Positions 1 to 7,794 of a DNA stretch of 30,308 nucleotides are shown piece after piece. The first letter of the stretch is position 1. Each line of letters starts with the position of its first letter. The stretch is from NCBI GenBank assembly GCA_003427395.1, contig BFEA01000055.1, positions 4,263,551-4,293,858 on the forward strand, written 5' to 3'. Made by a program: the position numbers and the translations under genes. Under the pieces are notes generated by a model that ran no database searches, was not told the DNA's origin, and worked only from the letters and a program-made list of their open reading frames with translations. Source of the DNA: Chara braunii. Its lineage: Eukaryota > Streptophyta > Charophyceae > Charales > Characeae.

Positions 1-391
1 ACTGTGAACACATATTGCTTTAGCCTCAGCATGGTAGAAACCACGCACCATACCATCGCAACACCTCAGGTGGCAGCAGAACCGAAACACACAGGCAACA
101 AGCAACAAGGCAACGCACAGACTGGAGGGCACGGGGGAGGAGGGAGGGCACACGACACACCAGCAAAAAAAAGCAGGGAAAAGACCACAACAATAAGTCC
201 TAAAAAAGATAAGCAAAAAGAATAATAAACTGATGATAGATTGTTTCGTCGGAGTTGCACCGACTCATTAGGAGGCTGAACCCGCGACAATCTGCGGAAT
301 CTCCGTATTGATGGTTTGGGTCATTAACCCTTTGACCCATGTTGAAGGCAGACTTTCCCCAAGCGGAACATAGCAGCAGGACAACAACTCA

Positions 392-735
392 GCGAAGCAC
401 CAGGCAACGCTGCCGGAGCAACCCGACTGCACAACGCCAAAAACGACTGCAAGGAAACGACACGGGTAGCGGACGAGTAGCAGGGCAACAGCGCGGCGAA
501 GCACAAGGCAGCACCAACACTGCAGCCATACTACTTGGCACACAAGAAAGGGACATGGAAGTCATGGCAGGCAGATAGGCAAGCGGACGAGCACCAGCGC
601 AACTGTGCGGCGAAGCACAAGGCAGGACCAACACAGCAAGCACACTACATGACACACAAGCAAAGAACATGGAAGGCATGCGGATGGGCAGCAAGGCAGC
701 AGTGCCGCGAAGCAGAGGGCAACACTAACACCACA
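392..735. repeat. degenerate tandem repeat, unit about 100 bp
   Basis: The motif gcgaagc followed by a related CA-rich stretch (caaggcag.accaacac) recurs at 392, 496, 610 and 707, giving spacings of 104, 114 and 97 bases. The copies also share an 'acacaag.aa.g.acatggaa' stretch (540-560 and 653-673). The spacings are not multiples of each other, so the open frames here shift between copies. I read it as non-coding minisatellite-like DNA. The rest of 1-1144 shows nothing else I can support; a short inverted match (gacaatctgcgg near 285 and ccgcagattgt near 890) is the only other structure. Confidence 0.55.
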
Positions 736-1140
736 ACCACACCACACAGTGAATACAACAGCCTTGCAAAGAACTACATGCAACACAATCAGGACTGGCA
801 ACTAGGCAGCGGTGGAGCGCAGACAAGGCAGTCTACACATCCAACATGGAGCAAAGCGGCACATCACCTACTCATATCACGATTGAACCCCGCAGATTGT
901 TGGTTCCCACCACTCGCTGAGCCAGGGAGTCACCCAGACGAACATCCGTCATCACCCACAGGCAACACAAACATCCCAAACCGAGCGGCTCCCCTAAGAG
1001 TGCCGTAGGAGCTCCAAACAACGGACCACCTACTGTTTAGCACTTCACGAGGGTGCTCACTCCAACAGACAGCAAGTACTTCGGAAAAAAAACGGGGGAA
1101 GGAGGAAAAACAAGAAAAGACACAGACATACATTAAACTG

Positions 1141-1144
<4 letters not shown>

Positions 1145-1175
<31 letters not shown>
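1145..1175. repeat. (TG)n microsatellite
   Basis: An uninterrupted TG dinucleotide run of about 31 bases. It is followed by 'tttgggtgtgtgc', which is nearly repeated just right of the adapter at 1259. The shared motif may have helped the assembler join the two sides. Confidence 0.9.
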
Positions 1176-1178
<3 letters not shown>

Positions 1179-1224
1179 GGGTGTGTGCTCATATGCACGA
1201 CATACCACGACGAGTGTGTCTGGC

Positions 1225-1258
1225 CTGTCTCTTATACACATCTAGATGTGTATAAGAG
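1225..1258. other. Nextera mate-pair junction adapter left in assembly
   Basis: The 19-base Tn5 mosaic end (CTGTCTCTTATACACATCT, 1225-1243) is followed directly by the first 15 bases of its own reverse complement (1244-1258). This is the circularisation junction made in Nextera mate-pair libraries, lacking only its last four bases. It is synthetic, not biological. Translating it on the minus strand gives the peptide start MCIRDR, so any protein predicted here beginning that way is an artefact. The sequence on either side was brought together in a library fragment, so adjacency across 1244 is not proven. Confidence 0.96.
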
Positions 1259-1473
1259 GATTGGGTGTGTGCGTGCATGAGTCACTGTGTGTGCGCTGGC
1301 GGGGGGGGGAAGGGGAAAATGCAGACTCGTGCCAACCATTACCTTCGTCTTTTCTGTCTCCCAACATGGCATCATCAAGTCTCTGCATGGGAGCTGTCTC
1401 TCTGCCTGCCCAACTACTGGATTCACATAAAAGGTCAGGATGTTGCTGCACGTGGCATGTCTACTGTTTTCAG

Positions 1474-1774
1474 AGGGAGAGCATGTCGTCCAATCCTGAG
1501 GCCAATCGCCAAAAGCTCGAAGGAACATACCAACTCGGCAAGTAATTTTCAAAACCGATTGCAGTTTTCTATGGATCGTGAAATCGAGGAGGAGATGGGC
1601 TTGTCGACCGTCTTCAAGTGCATTGTCATTGTGCGTGACGAGAGAATTTACGTTGAGGGCATTCACGGCATGATTGGGAGTGTGGTGCAAGATGGCTGCT
1701 TCCTAGAAGGTGTCCACGTTCGTGGTTCCTTGATTTTCAGCATACCGGAAATGGAATCGTTTATCGTAAATCAG
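1474..1774 (+). CDS. possible host exon, product not recognised
   Basis: A frame open from 1265 to 1849 contains a stretch that looks coding. It starts after an acceptor-like site (ctactgttttcag, ending 1473) and ends at a good donor (tcag|gtgaga, intron from 1775). It encodes about 100 residues, including MDREIEEEMGLSTVFKCIV and a hydrophobic, Gly-rich segment (GIHGMIGSVVQDGCFLEGV). Beyond the donor the frame turns into FLFLFLN, typical of intron read-through. I recognise no domain. No matching upstream or downstream exon is evident, and the left side is cut by the adapter at 1258. It could be a real internal exon, a gene fragment, or chance. Confidence 0.35.
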
Positions 1775-2135
1775 GTGAGAAGATCATTTCTTTTTCTTTT
1801 TCTGAACATTATAAAAGAACAGATAATCAACGAGCCAACAGTAAGGTAAAGAAAAGGAAGAGTGGCATACGAAGATGCAAAAGAACGGTTTCAGTGTGCT
1901 CGTCGCGTTTGTCTTGTGTATTTATCGTTTGTTAAACTTATTTCACAAATTTGCACCTGATTCTTCCAATCGAGCTTTTACACTCTCTGCTGCTGCTTCA
2001 GACATTCCTTCTTTAATTTGGTAAGATCTTTCAATAAATTATTTTGCTTCTTTGAGTCTGTTACGATCCTGGCTATTTCCGAAATGCAAATTCACAAGGA
2101 AAGACAATGCCACCCAATTGCAAAAGAAATGAAAG

Positions 2136-2279
2136 CACTTGAAAAGAGATAGCGACCAAAGACGAAGAAAGAAGAAGAAGAAGAGGAAGAAGATGTACAC
2201 ACTTGCAAAGAGATAGCGACCAAAGACGAAGAAGAAGAAGAAGAAGAAGAAGAAGAAGAAGAAGAAGAAGATGTACACC
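2136..2279. repeat. (GAA)n tract inside a tandem duplication
   Basis: Two copies of the arrangement cactt-g-aaagagatagcgaccaaagacgaagaa ... agatgtacac lie side by side (about 2136-2200 and 2200-2279). The inner GAA run expanded from about 9 units in the first to about 15 in the second. Open frames here are low-complexity poly-Ser, poly-Phe or poly-Arg readings of the repeat. Confidence 0.8.
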
Positions 2280-2434
2280 AGCAAGACCAATGACAAATCC
2301 CCCTTCTCTCTCCACTCTCCTCCTCCTCCTTGTCTCCACCGATATTATTCTTCTCCAAAATAATGACAATAACAACGAGTGGTTGAACCAGAATCAATAT
2401 CCGAAGCTCTGTCTTACTGCCAGCACAACAATAG

Positions 2435-2495
2435 GTCCGCCATAGCCATGGCCTCCCTCTTCTCCTTCCTCTCACAGGACGAGGCTATGGCGGAC
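2435..2495. repeat. perfect 13-bp inverted repeat, 35-base loop
   Basis: gtccgccatagcc (2435-2447) is the exact reverse complement of ggctatggcggac (2483-2495). The loop is pyrimidine-rich and ends in an acceptor-like ttcctctcacag (to 2477). It could be a small hairpin or a remnant of a short inverted-repeat element. Confidence 0.6.
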
Positions 2496-2671
2496 TACTA
2501 AGGGCCCTGCCCTCCTGTGTAAAAGACAACGCAAAGCGGCAATGGCCGCTGCTCTTCAGGCCGTCATGTCTGACTCTGCCTCGAAGCGTCCTTTGTGCGG
2601 CTCTACCCCAACTGGGGCCTTCCAGATGCTGCGCCTAACAAGGTGATGAAGATGGTGTCCACCATAGCCAG
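2478..2671 (+). pseudogene. possible exon or frameshifted gene fragment, unrecognised
   Basis: The segment is bounded by an acceptor-like site (ctccttcctctcacag) and a donor-like site (atagccag|gtaggt). One frame runs open from 2479 to about 2643 (containing MAAALQAVMSDSASK). A second frame then reads SFVRLYPNWGLPDAAPNKV and continues up to the donor. The two read like one protein split by an indel near 2580, but no single frame spans the whole interval. I do not recognise the product. It is weak evidence for a decayed or mis-assembled exon. Confidence 0.22.
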
Positions 2672-3804
2672 GTAGGTCCCTCACCACTCTCCTCCTTTGG
2701 CCCCTTCTTCCCCCTCCTCAGGCTGGGATGCTCACCATAGCCAGGCAGAGCGCCCAGCTCTCCTCGTTCCTTCCAGGCAGCGCACTGAAAACGAGCGCCC
2801 GTTCAAGCAGCATGACGCCGGCCCAAACTTGCATACCGCAAATGAGGTAGAGCCCAGCGCTCTACCTGGAGATATAGCGGCCTACTTGCCGCTTGGGCGG
2901 TGACTTCCAGGCCACACGGCCTCCAAGCATTCGGTACCTCCTCCCTTTCGGAGGGAAACACCATTGCAGGCTCCGATATCGTCCTCACAGGCCCTAGACT
3001 CAGGCTACATGGACTGGTACCCGCCTACCTCTAGCCCACCGCTACTGGGCCTCTAAAAATGCCAACTCTTTTTGTCCTCTTCTGCTCGGCCTCCAGTTCC
3101 TGACACATCTACCACTGCTTGAGTGGTACCGGCGTACCTGCTACTTGAGTGTTTTTGTCGCGGGCCTACTCCCCGCTACTTGAGTGTTTTCCCCGCTGCA
3201 ACCCTCAAAAGTCATGGCCACAGGTAAGTACCAGCCCCGCGGGCCTCGCAACAAACAAGTGCCCTGTCGGGCCACACACACACTCAGGCTGACGTGCACT
3301 CAGACAGGCACACGGACCAGCAAGCACGCACATACACACACAGACTTAGGACAAAAGCAGAACGCCGGAATCGCAGCAAGGCATACATAATACATTCCAG
3401 CGGCAAAACCCAGAAATCAGCAGTGTTCTCAGTCTGTGTTTTGGTGGGTCATCATTGCAAGTGCTCGATTTGTAATACTACGAATCACTTCGATTGCTGT
3501 GATTCTAGTCGAGACTCTAGAGAGCTAGGTACTTCTTCGAGAATGATATCGGATTCAGTTTTTTGAACTTTTTCATTTTTTATTTTTTTTTTGAACATTT
3601 TCAGGAAGGGGATTTGAGTCCGTTTTTACTTTTAACTCTTTTTAGTCATGGATTGTCACTCTTATTTCAGCTGCCACTATCTGATATCAACATGTGGATG
3701 AGAGTAAACAATACTAAAAGTACTAAAAATATTAAAATAATTAACTTAAATTAAGGCGAGTCTACTCATTTGGGGGTGATCAAAACTTTTACTCACATGT
3801 ACAT
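2672..3804. other. no gene seen
   Basis: This stretch holds short direct repeats only: accatagccag at 2661 and 2733, and gctacttgagtgttt at about 3140 and 3175. There is also a small hairpin-like run (ctccctttcggagg, near 2940) and a CA-rich stretch near 3300-3350. It becomes AT-rich from about 3555 to 3760. I see no supported coding or RNA feature. Confidence 0.5.
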
Positions 3805-3920
3805 GCCTTTGTGGCTCAAAAGGTACGTACTGCATGCATCTTACGTTTACTAAACAGATCATGAGTTCGATCCTGAGAGAGACAATAATGCTATTGGCTA
3901 TGAGTTTGATCCTGATTCCT
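3805..3920 (+). promoter_or_regulatory. tRNA-like Pol III A and B boxes (possible SINE head)
   Basis: TGGCTCAAAAGG (3812-3823) resembles an A box, and GAGTTCGATCC (3863-3873) matches the B box consensus GWTCRANNC. Their spacing of about 40 bases is in the tRNA/SINE range. A second B-box-like copy (tatgagtttgatcctga) follows near 3899. The sequence does not fold as a full tRNA cloverleaf by eye, because the D stem does not close. A tRNA-derived short interspersed element or a tRNA relic fits better than a working tRNA gene. Confidence 0.4.
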
Positions 3921-3989
3921 GACAGATCACGGGTTAAAAACCATATCTCGATAAACCAAGCCCTTCCAAGTTCCAGTGCCTCCAATCAT

Positions 3990-4640
3990 CAATGCAATGG
4001 CAATGTAGCTCTCCTATAGAGGCGTCCTGGACGCCGAGTGTACCTCCTATTGCTCCTATCAATCTAGGCTGCGTACGTCGACTAGTCCACTTGTCATCGA
4101 GCCCGATACCGATTGAAAACTGTGATCAAACAGCCTGCCTTCGTCAACACCAGTTCCACCAAGGACCTCCGCCACTCCACCGCTGGGCTATGGAGCGAGC
4201 AGCCCCGCTATGGCTTCCGCTCTCCCTTCTTCATCTTGCTGCCACCGCACAACTTCCTCCTCTCACTCATGCGCTAAGCAGCTGCTCGCGCTGCGCCGCC
4301 ACATGCCAGAATGCCCGAATGTGTGAGCCTAGGTGCCCTCCAGTCTTTTCTGCTGACTCAAGAGGCCGAGGATTATGCGCCCTGGATGGGCCCTGTCCCA
4401 GTTTCCGGGCGCCTGGGCCCTTCCGGAATGGGCATGTAGGCCCAGCATCCGGAACTAACTGGTAGGCTGGGCCCACCGGGTAGTTGAAGATGCTGTGTGC
4501 GTGCTGCAGCTACCCGAGGCCATTTCTGCTCACAGTAACCTGTTCTCAGGCCCAGCTGCATCTCGGCCAGGCCCGCCTCCACTTAGGCAGGGCAGGGCCT
4601 CTTTCTGGCTTACCCGCGGTCCTGAACCCTCGCCTTTTTT
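3990..4640 (-). repeat. degenerate LTR-like block
   Basis: Several short blocks appear in the same order as in the LTRs at 9205-10290 and 20810-21746. They are a gcgtcctggacgcc / cctatc..tctaggc segment, a gctatgg...gctgc segment, 'ccagaatgcc', a GGCCTGGGCCC-rich part, and near the end 'ggcccgcctccacttaggcaggg' (compare ggcccgccttcacttagggcagg near 10195). No termini or target duplication could be defined. It is best read as an old, diverged solo LTR of the same broad family. Confidence 0.35.
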
Positions 4641-4729
4641 TTCTTCTGATTTCGAACGATGAATACTTCATGCCATGCGCTGAATGGTTCGGTGTGTCAG
4701 CGAATTCTTTTTCCCACTATGAAGTCATC

Positions 4730-4757
4730 TTAGGGTTTAGGTGTTTAGGGTTAGGGG
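4730..4757. repeat. short interstitial telomere-like tract
   Basis: About four imperfect units of the plant-type TTTAGGG repeat occur in tandem (ttagggtttagg, then tgtttagggttagggg). It is too short and interrupted to be a chromosome end, and the neighbours are dispersed repeats. Confidence 0.55.
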
Positions 4758-4882
4758 TCTGAGGGCTGAAGGACTTGGGTTCGTGTAAGTTGAATGACTA
4801 CCCTGTGGTAATCTCGATGAATTCCAAATATTAATTGTGGGATTTTGGGTTCCATCTGGACGGATAGAATCTAGACGTCCTG

Positions 4883-4923
4883 GTACATTTGGATAAAGTA
4901 CATTTGGATAAAGTACATTTGGA
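4883..4923. repeat. 15-bp tandem repeat, about 2.7 copies
   Basis: gtacatttggataaa occurs at 4883 and 4898, followed by a partial copy at 4913. It is followed by a GC-rich block (4938-5030) full of CCCGGG and GCCCGGG motifs that can pair in several ways. Confidence 0.85.
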
Positions 4924-5029
4924 CTAGGCTGTTTTTCCGGGTGCCCAGGCACCCAACTTATGCCCGGGTACACGCCCGGGTGCCCGGCCGGGCATGACCC
5001 CCGGGCAGGGTTCCGGGCAGGCCCAGCGC

Positions 5030-5210
5030 CCAAAAAAAGAATTTCCAAAAAATCAAAAAATTCTGAAAAAGAATATGTTGTGTAGAATTGCAATACAAAC
5101 GACTTTTGGCTAAGGGTCACATTAAAATTCTTCACAGAATCGGAGATAAAAAAAGAAAATAACAGAATCACACTAAGGCACACCCTTTTAGACCCCTTTA
5201 GCCCCTTTCA
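5030..5210 (-). repeat. AT-rich dispersed repeat, inverted relative to 20.4-20.8 kb
   Basis: acgacttttggctaagggtcacattaaaattcttcac (5089-5125) is a clear match to the reverse complement of the segment around 20700-20740 and, more weakly, 20515-20550. A more diverged relative sits at about 5390-5420. This shows a dispersed family in both orientations; no coding capacity is apparent. Confidence 0.5.
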
Positions 5211-5525
5211 AACCAATTTATACCCTCTCACCCCCCCTTGACAGCCAATTCGCAAAAACAGAAATGAGCCCGGATTTGGGGTCGTCTTTTTGTTTTTTTT
5301 TGCACCCCCGGGTACCAAGGAAGCGGACAATTCGAAGCCTGTGGAATATAAGAAGTTGTGCACTGTGCAGCAATGATTTACAATGTAACAACGTTTTGGT
5401 GACGGTCATCTCGAAACATGCAACCGAATCAGAAAAGAAAAGAAAAAGAAAAAGAAAAGAAAGAAAGTAGAGGATTGTTTTTGGGCAACCCTCCCAGTTC
5501 TGGACGTACAAAACATCTGATGCCT

Positions 5526-5825
5526 GGATGGGTCCAGGATGGGTCCTGTCCCTCCTGTGTACAGGTCCTCAGTACAGGTCATGGCAACCAGCTGGACGTC
5601 TGGACCGGTATCCAGATGGTCCGGTTGTCTGGGTATGGGTCCGGCCGGTTGGAACACCTGATGTCTGGTGCCCGGATGGGTCCAGGATGGGTCCTGTCAC
5701 TCCTGTGTACAGGTCCTCAGTACAGGTCATGGCAACCNGCCGGACGTCTGGACCGGTATCCAGATGGTCCGGTTGTCTGGGTATGGGTCCGGTGTCTGGT
5801 GCCGTAGGTCTGGATTGGGCCCAAT
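5526..5825. repeat. 148-bp tandem duplication containing a single N
   Basis: The segment beginning ggatgggtccaggatgg at 5526 recurs at 5674 with few differences, and the second copy carries one N at 5738. Both copies contain gtacaggtc and ccggttgtctgg motifs also seen in the minisatellite at 6.6-7.0 kb. Open frames here only reflect the duplication. Confidence 0.85.
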
Positions 5826-5839
5826 TTTGAAAAATTCGA

Positions 5840-6055
5840 AAGTTTTTTTGGGGGGCCCTAGGACGTTTTTCGGGTCCTAGGCTGCCCCCAAAAAATGGCC
5901 CCAGTATTTTTTGGCCGTTTCAGATCCTACCGGACGCCGCCAGACGCTTCCAACAGCTCCCTGTGGTGTTGTACTACGCTGGTAGTTTATCGGGTGAGGA
6001 TGAGTCTGATTCCAAAAGTGAAGCGCTGGCTGCGAAGCGCCACAGAACATCAAGC

Positions 6056-6107
<52 letters not shown>
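5840..6107 (+). repeat. GA-tailed dispersed repeat, copy A
   Basis: ggggggccctaggacgttttt and cgggtcctaggctgc (5851-5885) match the inner part of the two repeat arms at 20.2 and 30.1 kb. The copy ends, like them, in a (GA)n run (6058-6107). The part between about 5925 and 6050 is diverged. It lies in the same orientation as the right-hand arm at 29981-30308. Confidence 0.55.
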
Positions 6108-6113
<6 letters not shown>

Positions 6114-6450
6114 TTGTCAGATCTGAGATCCCGTCTTAGATCTGGTCCTGACCAGATGTCAATTCTGTTCTTAGTACTTCTTACACAGATCTGAATATTT
6201 TAACAGTTTAAATTTTCAATTTTCATATGAATATGAATTAGAAAGTCTAACTTCAAAGTTTGAAGTTCTGTTTTTTTCTGATTTTCATACTCCTTTCTGA
6301 AGTGACTTGGGATTGGTCTGTTGAGAACTGGTTTCAACTAGTGTTGTGTGAGCCTTTGTGAATGTCTGTGACAGTATTAACTCTATTGAGCTGTCAAGTT
6401 GTGAATAGTGAAGGGCAGTAAGCTGTGGTTAGTACTGCTTATTGCTAATG

Positions 6451-6474
6451 TTTTTTTTTTTTTTTTTTTTTTTT
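6451..6474. repeat. poly(T) tract
   Basis: Twenty-four consecutive T bases directly precede GGTCCGGAC-rich DNA. Together with the following minisatellite it resembles the T-run plus GGTCCGG arrangement inside the repeat arm near 20265-20345. Confidence 0.9.
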
Positions 6475-6639
6475 CGGTCCGGACATTTTTGTCTCTGGTG
6501 TACCGGTCCGGACGGCCCGGGTCCGGTCCTGTCCGGTTGTCCGGTGTCTGTCCGGATTACCGGACGTCTGTACCAGTCCAGACAAATGTCTGCGCCTCGG
6601 TCCAGACATGTCCAGGCCCGGGTCTGGGTCCGTGGTTGC

Positions 6640-7035
6640 CATGATACAGGTCCGCGGTACTGGTACGGTCTACAGGCCTGCTATACAGGTCCAGTGTGCA
6701 CGTTCAGTCTGGTGGTTCAGTGTCAAGGTCTACAGGTCTGTGGTACAGGCACGGTGTACAGGTCCAGTGTACAGGTCGGGCATATAAGTCTGGTGTACAG
6801 GTCTTGTCCGGTGAACAGGCCTGATGTATAGGTCCGATGTCAAGGTCCGGTGCCCAGTTCTGGTGTAAAGGTCTGCTGTACAGGTCTGGTGTACAGGTCT
6901 TGTGTCGGTGTACAGGTCTGATGTACAGGTCTGCTGTACAGGTCCGGTGTGGAGGTCTGGTGTACCGGTCTGGTGTACCGGTCCAGTGTACAGGTCTGGT
7001 ATCCAGGTCCTGTGTATAGGTCTGGTGTCCAGGGC
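6640..7035. repeat. 13-bp minisatellite, core GTGTACAGGTCTG
   Basis: From about 6640, and most regularly from 6750 to 7030, the sequence is a run of 13-base units such as gtgtacaggtctg, atgtacaggtctg and ctgtacaggtccg, with some partial units. The preceding 6475-6640 is a looser array of ggtccgg and tccggtgtct motifs. Because 13 is not a multiple of 3, every frame reads repeated YRSGVQVL-like peptides without stops. The long frames on both strands are therefore not genes. Confidence 0.85.
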
Positions 7036-7435
7036 CATGGCACTCATGCTATGAAAATTTCTTGGGGTTATGCACTCAGCGCTCTGACGTGTATGCGGTA
7101 TAAACAGGGCCCGGTTTGTCATAAACCACCACTACCTTTCTCAGTGTGGGGAAAAAGGGGAATATATGTAACACCACAATTTTTGGGGGTGCGGATGAGG
7201 GTCAGCCAAAAGAAAAAGCTTGGGCCCAAAGGGCCCGTTTCTAAACAAAAAAGAAAAGAAAGCTAAAAAAGAAAGAGGCTGCAAGGTGAGGCAAAATGTC
7301 GGGGGCAAGGCCGTGAAACAGTTGTGCTCTCACCAAAACTCACAAGGAAGTATCTAACATTTATAATTTATTGTGGCCAGTTTCAGGATTCCATTGTATT
7401 TGTTTTTGTTTTCCCTTTTTTTTCGTTTCTTTTGA

Positions 7436-7672
7436 TGCCCTGCGAGCGAGGCAGGGCGCCAACCACGGGCTGCTGACAGTTTGTGGAGGAGGGCATTGGA
7501 AAAAATCATGGATGAATACCCTTTTGTGGGTTGCTTCCAGCGGGTTGGAAATGAGGAGGACTTGAAGGCGGGACGAAATCTGGTTATAAGGGCAGGACAG
7601 GACTTCGGGTCCTACCGTCTTCCCCCGAACACAACGCACCCTCATTTTGGCTGTACCTGGGCGGAAGTATAG
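7436..7672 (+). CDS. possible host exon A, unrecognised
   Basis: An open frame of 78 codons follows a strong polypyrimidine run (about 7395-7433), as expected before a 3' splice site. It contains ALEKIMDEYPFVGCFQRVG and NLVIRAGQDFGSY, which looks like real protein rather than repeat translation. Its last 20 codons run into the left arm of the hairpin at 7612. A possible donor is gcggaa|gtatag at 7667. I recognise no family. It may pair with the open stretch at 7795-7959, but no firm splice model can be drawn. Confidence 0.3.
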   Translation, partial: CPASEAGRQPRAADSLWRRALEKIMDEYPFVGCFQRVGNEEDLKAGRNLVIRAGQDFGSYRLPPNTTHPHFGCTWAEV

Positions 7673-7722
7673 CTCGTATACATTCATTTTGAGGGTGTGT
7701 TATGTTCGGGGGAAGACGGTAG
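7612..7722. repeat. long hairpin: 33-bp arms, 31 of 33 paired
   Basis: The arm 7612-7644 (ctaccgtcttcccccgaac onward) is the reverse complement of 7690-7722 except at two positions. The loop is 45 bases. One mismatch would be a G-U pair in a plus-strand transcript. A few more bases may pair outside the arms (gacttc 7601-7606 with ggagtc). The size and near-perfect stem fit a small inverted-repeat transposon relic or a small-RNA-type hairpin precursor; the sequence alone does not decide. Confidence 0.7.
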
Positions 7723-7794
7723 TCAAATTGGAGTCAGAAGGCAGCCGCTATATCCGGCTGGCTTTTCAGAATCAATGAAAATACTTCCCTCTGA

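Noticed and set aside
930-1241. Minus-strand frame starting MCIRDR
   Set aside because: The start is encoded by the sequencing adapter.
2039-2475. Frames rich in poly-Ser, poly-Phe and poly-Arg
   Set aside because: They are readings of the GAA repeat and its flanks.
3812-3873. Functional tRNA gene
   Set aside because: Boxes are present, but the D stem and acceptor stem do not pair in a cloverleaf by eye.
3992-4582. Overlapping frames of 69-157 codons at 4.0-4.6 kb
   Set aside because: They fall in the LTR-like GC-rich block, where frames stay open by composition on both strands.
4730-4757. Chromosome end
   Set aside because: There are only about four degenerate units, with repeat DNA on both sides.
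6640-7035. CRISPR-like appearance of regularly spaced repeats
   Set aside because: The units are 13 bp, contiguous and without unique spacers, in a eukaryotic repeat context.
6442-7122. Several frames of 60-130 codons on both strands (YRSGVQVL-like)
   Set aside because: They are translations of the 13-bp minisatellite, which lacks stops in all frames.
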